Source: Tyto alba
Taxonomy: Eukaryota; Chordata; Aves; Strigiformes; Tytonidae
Reading direction: 5' to 3'
Assembly: GCF_018691265.1 (NCBI RefSeq)
Contig: NW_024881298.1
Coordinates: forward strand, 814,049 to 878,048
Length of the DNA: 64,000 nt
Below the pieces are notes generated by a model. The model saw only the letters and a list, made by a program, of their open reading frames with translations, ran no database searches and had not been told where the DNA came from. The position numbers and the translations under genes were made by a program. Of the stretch, positions 10,516 to 21,629 are shown piece after piece (the first letter of the stretch is position 1; each line of letters begins with the position of its first letter).

Positions 10516-10960
10516 TAGGCAACTTTACAGTGCAGACCAGCCCCTCCCCAGCTCTCCCCATCTCCCCTGCCTGCTCCCCAGCTCAGCCCCACAGAGAAGC
10601 CCAGTCTGGGATGCACGGTGCTGCAGAGCTCTGGGCACTCACCCCACAGCCCCAGCCCCTCTGAAGGGCAGAGCAGCTGCTGGGGAGCAGAGAGGGCTCT
10701 CAGCCTCCCCATCAACCCCAGGGATGGAGGCTCACCATGGCACAAGGCAGTGGAGGTCATTGAAAGTGCAGAACTCCTGGTCTCAGATCCAGGAGATGCC
10801 CCCACAGACTGACTCTGTCCTCTCAGAGCCAGCTTCTCTGCCCCCAGGCCAGCACAAATGTCCAAGAACTGTGACAGGAACAGTGGCAGACCATCCTGCT
10901 GTAAGAAGGTGCATGCTTAAAAAGGTTTCTTTTTTTCATGGATGCCTCCCTGCAGGCAAG
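10515..10960. repeat. OR-flanking duplicated block, copy 1
   Basis: This block, with 'cagaccagcccctccccag' and 'ctgggcactcaccccacag', recurs at 22880-23160 and 57060-57400. Each copy lies on the 3' side of a minus-strand OR14-type gene. It marks a segmental duplication that carried the receptor and its flank together. No function is visible. Confidence 0.65.
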
Positions 10961-12500
10961 TAAATGCTCCCTTGCTCTTCTCCAGAGCCATCCCTGATCC
11001 CTAGAGAGCCTTCCTCCACATGACCATGTCCATGCTGTCCTGCCCAGACATTCCTGGCTCCCTCCCTGTGCTCCCTGCAGGGCCCCAAGCTGGTGGTGCT
11101 GCTCTGCAGAGCAAGAGGACTATGGTGCCCTGGGGACACCGGGTGACCCTCCACTGGCTGTGCTGTTGGCAGTGCAAAACAGACCAAGCCAGACACTATT
11201 CACTCCTGCTGAGGCCCTTTCCATCTTCCCTTGATGGCTCAAGGGCCAAGGACGGGACTGGACAGGACCATGGCATGTGCCCAATGACACAAAAGTCAAG
11301 GGAGGGCTGCACTCAATCCAGCCCAAGGGCTTTCCAAGAGGGTATCTTGAACCACTCTCCAGTCTAGTGTCCCTTTGCCTCCCGGCTCCTCACAAATTCT
11401 CCTGGAATTGCAGGGCCCTTGTTAGCCCATGGTGTCCACAGGTTCACATTTTCCTCCAGGAGACTCCTCCTTGGATGGTTACTCACTGTAGAAGGTACCA
11501 CTCGCTGCCCATGCACACTCACACACCCTTCCTGGAGATCACTTGAGCTTTCCTGGAAACTCCCAGTACCTCTCCAGAATGGCATCAGTCATCAGCCCTT
11601 GTAGCTGGGATAGCAACGGGAAGGTTGTTGTCAAAAAATCAAAGACCAGTTCCTGTCTGCATGGACATACGTAATCAAGAAGGGAGGTTTTGTCCACCAC
11701 TTGGTCCCTAACAGGTAACCTTGGGACACTGAGCTTATCTCCTGGAAGCCATCAAGCACCTCAGAAGAGGAGAAGTCCTTTTGAGGGAGCATCTCCTTGG
11801 GTGTATTCCCAACATCAGATTTGGAAAAGGAGTCCAGCCTTCTGGCCCTGCCCTGAGGAGCCCCTTTGGTTATGAGGGTGCTGGCATGGAGGTCAGCTCT
11901 GACACCGTGCTTCCCATGGCCTGCTCCTGCCTGCAGCCACAGGGATGTCACTGTGGACACATGGGGACTGTCAAAAGCTACACAAGAGCTTGGGGGTGAC
12001 ACAACTTCCAGGGCACAGCGGGACAGTGTGTAGTGAGGAGAGCCCAGCCCTGCAAAGGCCACGTCCTGCTTCTGACCTTGGCTGTGGCTCCAGGGAAGCA
12101 GCAGCCCAACTGCCAGGCAGCAGAGAGGCAGTGCCCACCGAGGCAGCGAGGGGCAGCCCCGAGGGCCACGGGGGCTGCTCCTCCACTGGGGCAGCTGGGA
12201 CCTGGGCTCCTGAAGCCCTTCTGCCTGCTGGGGCTGGGCCCCAAGCTCCAGAGGAGAGCTGAGACATGAGAGGGGAGGCATATGATTGTGTTCTGGCTAT
12301 GCAAAGAGTCTGCTTCCTTATGTACATTAGGTTTAATAGACAGAAAAAAACAGTTCTAAGCCTAAGAAGAAGTTGTGTGAGTAATACATAATTACAGTTA
12401 ATATTATGTTTAACAAACAAATAGAAAATAATGAAATAGAAGAACAAAAGATAGGATGAGATTTTACTGAATTCCTGGGAATTATATGACAATGGTGGTC
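10960..12500. other. No gene seen
   Basis: Non-coding by eye. A 216-residue minus frame at 11631-12281 and other GC-rich frames have no recognisable content. 12290-12480 is AT-rich and may hold the 3' untranslated end of the receptor gene beside it. Confidence 0.45.
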
Positions 12501-12506
12501 AAATTA

Positions 12507-13439
12507 TTAATGCTGGAATAATATGTATTCATATACTTTCCTCAGGGCATCCTTGATATCCTTGTTCCTCATGCTGTAGATGAGGGGGTTCACTGCTGGA
12601 GGCACCACCGAGTACAGAAATGACACCACCAGGACCAGGGATGAGGAGAAAATGGAGGAGGGCTTCAGGTAGGCAAACATGGCAGTGCTGAAATAAAGGG
12701 AGATGACTGCCACATGAGGGAGGCACGTGGAAAAGGTTTTGTGCCATCCCTGCTCAGAGGGGATCCTCAGCACGGCCCTGAAGATCTGCACATAGGACAG
12801 CATGATGAAAATAAAACAATAAAAAAATAAGCAGGCATTAACCACAATTATTGCAACTTCCCTGAGGTAGGAGTAAGAGCAGGAAAGCTTGAGGATCTGG
12901 GGGATTTCACAGAAGAACTGGTCCACAGCATTGCCTTGGCAGAGTGGTAGGGAAAATGTGTTGGCAGTGTGTAGGAGAGAATTGAGCAGCCCAGTGCCCC
13001 AGGCAGCTGCTGCCATGTGGACACAAGCTCTGCTGCCCAGGAGGGTCCCGTAGTGCAGGGGTTGGCAGATGGCAACGTAGCGGTCATAGGCCATGATGGT
13101 AAGAATATAAAACTCTGATGAAATGAAAAAGACAAACAGAAATACCTGTGCAGCACATCCCAAGTAGGAGATTTCCCTGGTGTCCCAGAGGGAATTGGCC
13201 ATGGCTTTGGGAAGAGTGGTGGAGATGAAGCCCAGGTCGAGGAGGGAGAGGTTGAGGAGGAAGAAGTACATGGGGGTGTGGAGGTGGTGGTCGCAGGCGA
13301 TGGCTGTGATGATGAGGCCGTTGCCCAGGAGGGCAGCCAGGTAGATGCCCAGGAAGAGCCAGAAGTGCAAGAGCTGCAGCTCCCGTGTGTCTGTGAATGC
13401 CAAGAGGAGAAATTTGGTGATGGAGCTGCCGTTGAACAT
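12507..13439 (-). CDS. Olfactory receptor family 14-like, intact
   Basis: A single-exon odorant receptor of 310 residues, a normal length for the family, with no internal stop. Such proteins sit in the olfactory-neuron membrane, bind odorants and signal through a G protein. The hallmarks are present: an N-glycosylation site at residue 3 (NGSS), GN in helix 1 (LLGNGLI), HTPMYFFLLNLSLLDLG at the end of loop 1 and in helix 2, MAYDRYVAICQPLHY after helix 3, KTFSTCLPHVAV at helix 6, and NPLIYSMRN in helix 7. The ATG gives the usual short extracellular tail. Sequence style places it in the bird-expanded OR14 (gamma-c) group; the ligand is unknown. A broken and another full-length paralogue lie at 23939 and 58211, same strand. 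A non-coding 5' exon is likely upstream (higher coordinates) but cannot be fixed. Confidence 0.93.
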   Translation of the reverse strand: MFNGSSITKFLLLAFTDTRELQLLHFWLFLGIYLAALLGNGLIITAIACDHHLHTPMYFFLLNLSLLDLGFISTTLPKAMANSLWDTREISYLGCAAQVFLFVFFISSEFYILTIMAYDRYVAICQPLHYGTLLGSRACVHMAAAAWGTGLLNSLLHTANTFSLPLCQGNAVDQFFCEIPQILKLSCSYSYLREVAIIVVNACLFFYCFIFIMLSYVQIFRAVLRIPSEQGWHKTFSTCLPHVAVISLYFSTAMFAYLKPSSIFSSSLVLVVSFLYSVVPPAVNPLIYSMRNKDIKDALRKVYEYILFQH

Positions 13440-13819
13440 TTGTTCACTCCAGGCAAGGGCATTGAAAGAGAAGACATTGAAAATTTAGGACAGATTTCTT
13501 TTACTGAATCTTATGCTATTTCCCAAAAAGTCCCCTCAAACTTATTTCATGTTCTTTGAGGGGAAATTCATTCAATCCATTTGGGTGAGCTCAGGTTTCC
13601 ACTGGTGCTGAAGGCACATGATTTGAATGTGCAGAAATCCTCATCTTTTACATTGTTCTCAGACTGAACACAGGGCAGCCCTGACACACAAAAACAGTCC
13701 CTGTTCCCTAGTGCAGAGTCAGGAGAATGAAGGGGGTTTATCAGATTGTCTGCTGCCTGGAGCTGTGCCTGCCAAGAGCCACTTCTCTGTCCTGATGTCA
13801 CTTTCCTGTCAGTGCTGCC

Positions 13820-13821
<2 letters not shown>

Positions 13822-13850
<29 letters not shown>
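13822..13850 (+). repeat. Poly-C tract, 29 C
   Basis: An uninterrupted run of 29 C about 380 bp upstream of the OR start. On the minus strand, the sense strand of the OR, it is a run of 29 G, which can form quadruplex structures. Length may be uncertain in the assembly. Confidence 0.9.
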
Positions 13851-14551
13851 ACCTCTGTGTGCTCAGCTCTTCCCTGCAGACCCCTCCTGGCATCAGGACA
13901 CCGCCCAGGGGCAGATCTGTGTGTGCAAGTCTTAAGGAATAGATGAGATAAGCATTGATTCTCCAAGCAAAAAAGATACTGGTGCTGTTGTAGGTATAGG
14001 AATGGGTGAAGGCACTTTATGAGGTTTCTAGCAGTTCTGTTGATCACATAGTATAGTGGTTCTGGAGTGTCAGTGCCTTATTCAAAGTTGACAGCCCCTT
14101 TCCCTTTCCCTTAGAAGAAAGCTGAAATCACAGACCCTGGAAATGTCCCCATCTTTTAGGTAGGTCCTGCCTTTAATTTCCTTTTAAAAAGCTGCCTCTC
14201 TCAGTGTCTTGGTGTTGATCTGGAGCTGTGAGCATCCCTGATCCACGCAGCAGCAGCCTCTGGAGAGCAGAAGGAGCCTTGCCCTGGCGGGGGTCTCTCC
14301 TTCCCCCCACAGCTTCTCCCCACAGCGCCGTGGGGAGCTCCCCGGGCAGGCTGAGTGCTGACCCTGGCAGGCAGCAGAGTCCCTGCCCCAGCACACAGCC
14401 CCCTGGGGTGCAGGGACCCTGCTGGGAAGGACAGCCCTGGGCACCCCTGCCTGCACACCCGGCTGCACACCCCTGCAGCCGGCCCCGCCAGAAGGCAGCC
14501 CTCATGCCCTGGCCCTCGCAGAGGGCATCAGGGAAGCCTTGCTCAGGAGCA

Positions 14552-14577
14552 CCTCCTCCTCCTCCTCCTCCTCCTCT
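14552..14577 (+). repeat. (CTC)n microsatellite
   Basis: About eight CTC units in the OR upstream region. Confidence 0.85.
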
Positions 14578-15570
14578 AGGCAGGAGGCAGATTCCTGACG
14601 GATCTGCCGCCTTCCCCAGATCCCTCCCCGAGATGCAGCTGCATTGCCCTGCACCCCCAGACTTACTGTGGCCAGGGCCCTGACACTTTCTCCTCCTCGG
14701 AGCTCTCAGCAGCCTCCCAGCCCAGGCTGCCTTGAAGCTGTGTGTGCCTCGCTGCTCTGCCCTGGGTGCCTGCAGGCAGTGCCCCCAGCCCTGCTGCGCT
14801 TTGCAGAGGAGCTGCTCCTGGGCAGAGCTGTCTCTCTGCAGCGCTGCCCACTTGCCAGGAGCTCCCTCCGGCCCAGGAGCCTGGCCCAGCTCAGCACCAC
14901 AGCAACAGCCCAAGGCAGTTTAATGACCCCTCAGGAGGGTTTGGTGACAAGTCCATCAACCTCAGGCACACAGAGAAGCTGAAGAAACCTCTGAAGAAGT
15001 CAGAGTTAAATTGAAACTCCGAAGTTTCTTGTAGCCTTAATGGGTCCCACTGAGGGCCACTGTTGACAAAGCCTCCTCAGGGTCCCGTTAAAGCAGAAAT
15101 CTGGAGGCAGTGATGACAGGTCGGGAAAAGCAAGGGAAAGGTGGCTCTGATGCTGAGTAAACCTAATGTCTTGCATTAAGGCAAAGGGCCAGGCCCTGTG
15201 CCCATTAACCAACTGGCCAAGCCATGACCCGCAGCCCCTGGGAAGGGAGATCCTGTCCCTCCCACATTCCTCAGGGCTCTTCCTGGGCTAGCGGGTATGG
15301 AGATGTGCACCTCCCAGGCTCCTGAGGATGCACAAGGAGGCCATGAGGCCCCCGTGCTGCAAGGGACTGTGCCTCCTCACAGCCATCAGTGGCAGAGACA
15401 ACAGCCATAGCCAAAATCATGACGGGGTTGACTTTGTTGGGGGCTTTTAGCTTTCCCACAGCCCTCTGTCATCTCCACCACAGGCTGTCCTATGGGGTTG
15501 CATCCCCTGCGCCTCTTTCCCTGCAGGCTGTCCTCATCTCCCCAGCTGTCTCACCTCGCTTGTTGCCTAT

Positions 15571-15820
15571 TGCAGGCGTGGCGACCTGGTTCAGGAACGG
15601 CACTGCGGCCAATCCCCGGCCGCTCGGTCCATCTGCTCACAGACACCAATGTGGTTGACGGCAAATGGCGTTTTATTACTGAATGACACAGCCTTATATA
15701 GCTTGAGTTTACAACATCACTTCCGTCTGCTTACATCATAAACTAAACACTATAGGGAGAGGGGTCCTACCTTTCCGTACAGCGTGATATCTTCTGGCCG
15801 CCAGACCCTAACTACCTACA
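15571..15820 (-). repeat. 3' LTR, alpharetrovirus-like, 250 bp
   Basis: On the minus strand it starts TGTAGG and ends CTGCA. It has a TATA-like 'tatataagg' and AATAAA followed by 'acgccatttgcc' and 'accacattggtgt', which match the R/U5 region of avian sarcoma-leukosis LTRs as known. The 250-bp length is also typical of that group. A polypurine tract (gggaggggggaaa on the minus strand) adjoins at 15821-15833. Confidence 0.8.
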
Positions 15821-15833
15821 TTTCCCCCCTCCC
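15821..15833 (-). promoter_or_regulatory. Polypurine tract of minus-strand provirus
   Basis: On the minus strand a 13-base purine run ends directly before the TG of the LTR. This fixes the LTR boundary. Confidence 0.75.
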
Positions 15834-15991
15834 TATGCACGACTAAACTAACTAAAATAGAAAAACATAGGAAACTTAAATGAAAACATAAGGCACAGTG
15901 GACAGGTGGAAATTAGAGGGTAACTAGTAATAACGGGGTGCTATTTAGGGTAACTAAGGATAATTGAGAGTAACACAGAGTAAACGTGTTC

Positions 15992-17971
15992 TTAAAGCAG
16001 TTGCTGGCGTTCTACCAACATAATGTTAACCTTCTCTAGCCGCCTTTTGACGAACGACACGAGCTTATTTAGTATACAGGGTCCAAAGACCAGTGCCACC
16101 ATGATCATTACGACTGGACCTGTCAAGGTAGATATCAGGGTGGTTAGCCATGGCGAATGGTTGAACCATGATTCAAATCAGCTTTGTTGTGCCTCACGTT
16201 CCTTTTTCCGTTTTTCTAATCCTTCTCGCAATTTGGCCATAGTGACTCTCACTATTCCGGTGTGGTCCGCATACACACAACACTCTTCTTTTAGTGCAGC
16301 GCACACTCCCCCTTGTTGTAAGAACATCAGGTCTAATCCTCTTCGATTTTGTAACACTACTTCAGACAATGATCTAACTGATTGTTCTAATGCAGTTATT
16401 GATTGTTCAATTCCAGTCAAGTCCTCATCTACTGCCATCCTCAAGGCGTTAAATTCTTTACTCTGTTGCACCAAGGATGCTACTCCTGTACCTATTCCCG
16501 CACCTCCTATGAGCAGTAGAGTGGGCACTGTTATTGCTGTAAAGGGTTCTCGTTTTGACAGATGATGTTCGGGGGTGATATGTGAGTTGTAGACAAAGTC
16601 GTCGGAATGGTAATAAATCTTGGGGACTATTGATATCTGGACACAATACTCTGAGGATTCGTTGAAGTTTTCCAACGACAAACAAGGTGTAACTCCAATA
16701 GTAGAACAAATCCACTTGGCATTTTGGGTCGGTATTAACCACTTTGCTGAGACTTTATATTGTCTCTTACTAAAACACAGTTGTTCTTTATGCTTTGGGA
16801 CTTTGCCTACACACAAGCCCCTTCCCACTACCTGTGTCAGTGTAATCCCTTGCTTTTCTGTATCCCATATGCAGCGGGCCGGATTTGTCCCATTTGACTG
16901 CATAGGTATGTCAACTACCCCTACGGCCTCATAAAAAGGTGGTTTTATTCTGTAGCACAACCAGCAATGTTCCGTAAGGTTTGGGTTAGTTTTGTTCAAC
17001 ACTTGGTAGCTAGCCTGCATCATTTTCCAGAGAGGATTTCCATAAGGGATTTTGGTGGTGCGTGTTGTTACCGGTGTGGTAGTATATTTTGCTTTTGATA
17101 TTTTCTGGTTTTTAGTCCCTTTAGTTGGGAAGACTTGACTGGGGATAGTCAGAGCTACTTCGTTAACAAATGCTCGGTTGGGGCCTACTGGCAGTGGATC
17201 ATTCAGGACAACTTCCTTTTTTATGAGGATTAAGCCACCTCTGTCTGTTCCTGGTTCTGTGTACCTTATTCCCCAAGTTTTCCCAAGTAGCCAACTATCC
17301 TCTTGGGGCTCGGTAACATTTAAGAAGAGGTAGCGGCAATTTCCACGTCCTTGCCATGCTTGTGGTGGAATGCACCCATATGGACCCCACTGGACTTTTA
17401 GGTATTTGTCTCTACCGCTACCTGGTATCCAATCAGGGGCTACGGTTTCACATCCCCAATAACTACAGTAGTATTGGTTAGGGTAGTTACAATACCCCTT
17501 CCCAGGATTTGAGCTAGGACACATATAAAATCCCATGTATTCCCAACATCGGTCTCTCGGGACAAGCTGACACAGAGAGGCATTAAAACTTGGTGCGCCT
17601 GATGTTATTTGAGTTGTGATAACTTGGGGGTCCTCTGGTCGAATGAGGGACCATTTAAATGGCTGGTGGTGAAAGCGACTTGATTGTACCTGTCCTATGG
17701 TGACAAGCTCTAAAATCAAAATCGCACAAAGGCATCGCAGTCGTCGCTTGGTTCCTGCCAATGCGGGGCTCCCAGGCTTAGACGGGGCGCCTGCTGGCTC
17801 GTCCGCTTTTTCTGCCACCGGGGTGTACGGGTTATGGGGGTGTCCGATGATCTGGTCCTGTAAACAGAAACTCACAGTTTTCATTAGTTTTGTTAGGTTT
17901 ATTCTGAAGGTCCGGTTTAATAGACTTAAGTGGACACCATTTAATTCTACCATCTTTTCTGACCACAGCAT
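15992..17971 (-). pseudogene. env: Endogenous retroviral env, near-complete, stop before the membrane anchor
   Basis: A 597-residue open frame (17971 down to 16181) encodes an almost whole gammaretrovirus-type envelope protein, which in a virus binds and fuses with the host cell. Visible parts are a hydrophobic signal segment at about residues 78-96, many surface cysteines and NXS/T sites, CWLC at 336-339, a basic LSKR cleavage-site remnant at 471-474, a glycine-rich fusion peptide at 475-500, LQNRRGLD at 540-547 and CX6CC at 557-565. A single TGA (16178-16180) then ends the frame. Beyond it the same frame runs 61 more codons, through a hydrophobic span and a short basic tail, to TAA at 15992-15994. 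As it stands the product would lack its anchor and could be secreted. The start codon is uncertain because retroviral env is normally made from a spliced message. It overlaps the end of the gag-pol remnant. Expression is unknown. Confidence 0.85.
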
Positions 17972-19673
17972 ACCCTCGCCCTGTTAGAACTAACTTCCAC
18001 CCTTGTTCCCAGTCTCCCAGCCCATTTCTAACTATGACCGACGGGCCTTTTGCTTCTACGGGCAGGGTCGAGGAGTCGACCGCCGCCTGGAGATGATCTA
18101 CAAATTGAGTAAAGGTCTCACTTTCATTTTGCTTTATTGTGGACCATGGCGATGGCTTGGCGACAACTCTAGAGGCCACACGGATAGCTTCTCTGGCCGC
18201 ACGAGTGGTTGTCATAACTTCATGGGCCCGCAAGCCTTGGGCTTGCGCATGGGGGGTGATCATCGTTGGGTCTGTACCCATTAGCCGCTGCAGGCTGGAG
18301 CCGTGTAGCTGATGGTCCGCTCCGGTTACTCGGGCTAGTTGCTTCGTACAGTTGTCCTCCCATTCTTGTTTAAAAACAATCATCCCTGCCCCGTCGAAAA
18401 TCAATCTACAAGTTTGCTTTATATCGAACGGGAGCATGTCGTCTCCCCCGAAAACTCCGTCTATGAGGGTGGAAACCATGGCAGAATTAAGCCCTTTGTC
18501 TGCGATTGCTTTAACAATCGCTTGTATATCCTTAGGATTTATTGGCGAGTGGACCCTTTGTCCCCCGTTCGTCACTCGGACTGGGAACGCTAGTGTGGCT
18601 GATGGGGCCCAATCGGCACACGCTATCTTTATTTTTCTCCAATCTGTGAGGGGAATTTTTCCCCCTCGTAGTTCCTCTTTATTGCGAATGGGGATATTTT
18701 GGCTTTTGGCTCTGTCTATCTCTATTTCCTCCTCCTCTGAACTTGAATCAATTGCGCGCCACACGTCCCAGGTAGTATCTGACCCGGAGTCGGAATTCGA
18801 CTGACTGGTCACTTCCGGATTCCAGTGCCTTTTTGTTGGGCTCTGGCCCCGCCCACTTCCCTTGCGGGCGGGCTGTTCCCTCCCCCTTAGCTCACCCCGC
18901 CTTCTACCGGGCGGGGTGTTTGCCTTATAAGGGCATTTTTGCAGATGGCCACTCTGGTTGGGTTTCCGCCCCTCGCTCACACTCCCCTCCTCCCCCCGGT
19001 TGCCCCCGCCGCTTTTCCCTTTCTCGTTCTCCTCCCCCTCCCGTTTGTGTGTGCGTATAGGTTTTAGTGCTTCTTCTTTGTTCTCTCCAGGGGCACCTTC
19101 GCCCCGCCCTTCCCCTTTCTGGTCGGCGCCATTTTTGGGGCACATAGGGCGGTGGTCTCGCCCAGGCGTGCTCAGACTCTGATTTCTCTGCGGCACTCCT
19201 GGCCTCCTCGAGGAATTTGCCCCAGAAGGATTTTGTTTGATTTTGTCCCTCCGCTAGCGGGACGGGGTTCGGGGACTGTGGGGGCATATCGCCCTCCCGC
19301 GAGTCTGTAGGCTCAGCAGGATTGCCATCGTCGAGGGGGCACGGAGTCTGTGTGGCTGCCCCGACTCCTAATTTCGGGGTAACCTTCAAACAGTCCCTTG
19401 CCGCCCTCCAAGTATCCTGCTCTTGTATGGCCTTCTGCAGAGCCTGTACGACTCTTCCCCATGATTTAAGATTTTTCCCACAACCCGAAGACATCGTCTC
19501 CTCAGCTAACACTTTAGTGCATTTATCCCACACTTCTGGGTGGAGAATATCCACCGGCTGGTCAATGCCCCAATTTGTAAAAGCTTCGCAACTGCAAGGG
19601 TAAAATCTTTGGCTTTACAATCAATCCCCCACTGCTTATGTATTTGGGATACGACCTTCACAAGGGCTTCCAT
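17832..19673 (-). pseudogene. gag: gag matrix/capsid with integrase-tail fusion
   Basis: The gag start is ATG at 19673-19671. The first frame is lost to a one-base shift near 19555, continues through a matrix-like part with a PPPY late-domain motif (about 19120), shifts again near 19110-19140, and then stays open from there to 17832. This last frame holds a charged linker, a capsid with the major homology region (QNESETFTQFVDHLQ, about 18090-18135), and immediately afterwards an integrase C-terminal-like block (GWKLVLTGRGYAVV ... CPLKSIKPD, about 17925-18010). The in-frame join of capsid to integrase shows a deletion of nucleocapsid, protease, RT and most of integrase. Gag would build the particle; this copy is non-functional as a polyprotein, though the capsid-integrase frame could be translated if an internal start were used. 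Confidence 0.78.
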
Positions 19674-19739
19674 CCTCCTTGTTGGTCCTGGTCCGGGAGC
19701 GTCCTCCCCTGACCTCCCCCGCCTGCTACTTTTGCCTCT

Positions 19740-21620
19740 ATATATCTGGGATTTTCACAGGTCTACTTTTCCATTGTGCTTTGATCTTTCCCACATCAGG
19801 GCAGGAAGCTCAAGGATGTTCAATAAGGTGCCTCTGTGTTTCTCACAGGCCTCTGTTATCTAAGAACAGACATTCTACCTGTCAAGCACACAGAGGTAAA
19901 CCACAATTAGTGTGATATATGTGTTTTTTGGCACCTCAGCTGCAATTCACTTGAGCATATTTACAACCCTCCTCGGCAATTTTCCATTATATTCCCACAA
20001 CAGGGCAACCTAATAAAAGCCAACAGCTACCTGCAGAGATGGTAGAGCCAAGCTCTCTTCTGCAGTGGCCAATGATATGACAGGGGCACCAATCACAAAC
20101 TACCTTTGGGGAGCTCTAGGCTGAGCCTTAGGAAAAATAGAATGAACTAGGAGGAGCATTGCTGTGATCTCCACCTTTGGAGCGCTTCGGGTTTCAGCTC
20201 TACAAAGTTGAAGCCAGCCTGGAGGCTGGACTAGAAACCCCTAGAAGTCTCTTCCCCACCAATCCTTCCATGATCCTGTGCCTTGCAACATGCCCTACAA
20301 GAAGAGACTAAGATGGAGGTGAGGGCCTCTATGTCATAGGACAATTCAGGGTAAAAGGGAGCTCAGGAAGCCTCGAGTCCAATGACCAGCTCAAAGCAGG
20401 GCCAGCTCTGAGGTCAGACCAGGTAGCTCGGTAAATGTCAACGTTCACATAGATAGTTTACACATGAGCCAGGCATCTAAGCCACCATTACAGAAACAAA
20501 GATGAGACATTTGACCAGCTCCCTGAACACAGCTATCAGTATGCCATCCCTCCTGAGATTCCTGGGAACGTCCACCTTCTTGTGCAGAAGATTCTTCTGT
20601 AAGGTTCCTGGCACATCTCCAGATCAGGGGGTGCTCTAGGCCATAAAAAGGAAAGAATGTCTGACTTGGGTACTGTCAACTTAATTACTAAAAGAGAGGG
20701 AGATGGAGGGATCTCAGAGCTTCCATGTTGCTGCTGAAGATTTAAGCCTCTGAGAAAGGAGCTCAGAATGAAAGTTTTGAGCTAACATAGCTTTTTGATC
20801 ATTTCACTTGTGAAGGCTCTGCTCCCCACATCCAGTCACTGGTACCCAGGAACCTGCCCTGCTTTTCCTTCTTCTCCTCCCCAAACCTGATCAAGTGATG
20901 GGAAGAAAGGAAGTAGAAAAGCCCTAGGCCTCTGTGAATCAGCGGGGGTCTGGCACTTGGAGGCCACAGTGTCATTTCATTGTACACCCCATAAAGAACT
21001 AAGCTGGGAAGTGAGACTGAAAGCCCAAATCAACAGGGTTCATTGACAGGCAAGGCTGTGTCCACAGCTGGTCTAGAAAACCAGTACACCTACCACATAG
21101 ATCAAGTTGGTGTTGAAACTCTGGCTTGGGCTTCAATGGTCTCCTGGGCCCAGGGACAGAGGTGTGGGCCCAGACCCGAGGTTGGGCTGGCCAGGGCCGA
21201 TGGAGGCCTATGGATGCTCTCAGTGCCCTGACACTGCGCCCACGGGATCCCCCCTGACAGTGCCCTCGAGAGGCCAAGTTCTCCTTCCCTGAAGTCCAGG
21301 GCCTGTGCTCTGCTCCTCTCCTTCCCCACGTCCCTGGGGATCTGGGAGACCAGGATTTCATGGTCACGCCCTGACAATGGTATTCACATCCCTGACCAGC
21401 TCTTTTGGGAATACCAGGTCCAGGTGAGCAGACTGAAAGGACTATTTGCCATCTGTGCTGAGAATATTTCCACAAACACCACAAGAAACGTCCTGGGTGG
21501 TTTGCATGCTGCTGTCCCACATGAGCAGTGAATACCAAGGAAACTGTGTCCTCCAGAAGAGCCAGGTTGTGTGATCCACTGATTTCCTGCGATCATTCAA
21601 TTAAGACATTGTTGACTCCT
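19740..21620. other. No gene seen
   Basis: Host-like non-coding sequence to the right of the truncated provirus. It holds one CR1 fragment (20335-20440) and frames without recognisable content. Confidence 0.5.
20335..20440 (-). repeat. CR1 LINE, 3' fragment
   Basis: The plus strand reads 'ggagctcaggaagcctcgag', 'ctcaaagcagggccagctct' and 'gaggtcagaccaggtagctc', the reverse of a CR1 3' region. Confidence 0.65.
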
Positions 21621-21629
21621 CACCCTCGC

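Larger units (their letters stand above)
13440..15570. other. OR upstream region with duplicated blocks
   Basis: No coding gene. 13740-14950 is related to 61260-62330, the equivalent upstream region of the OR at 58211, so the promoter side was duplicated with the gene. 15050-15420 is related to 50380-50830. Many GC-rich overlapping frames occur here and none is convincing. Confidence 0.55.
15571..19740 (-). mobile_element. Minus-strand provirus with ASLV-like LTR and gamma-type env
   Basis: Read on the minus strand (right to left): truncated leader, gag matrix, gag capsid fused to an integrase tail, env, polypurine tract and 3' LTR. No 5' LTR or primer site is found on the right; the leader stops about 60 bp before the gag ATG. 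Nucleocapsid, protease, reverse transcriptase and most of integrase are deleted. The short LTR has R/U5 sequence close to avian sarcoma-leukosis viruses, while env has the CWLC and CX6CC motifs of gammaretroviral env. That mixture suggests an old recombinant lineage (inference). Confidence 0.85.

Noticed and set aside
11631..12281. A 216-codon minus frame 3' of the OR gene
   Set aside because: No domain or family resemblance, and it overlaps other open frames of similar quality on the plus strand.
16023..16565. A 180-codon plus frame opposite env
   Set aside because: It is a shadow of the env frame on the other strand.
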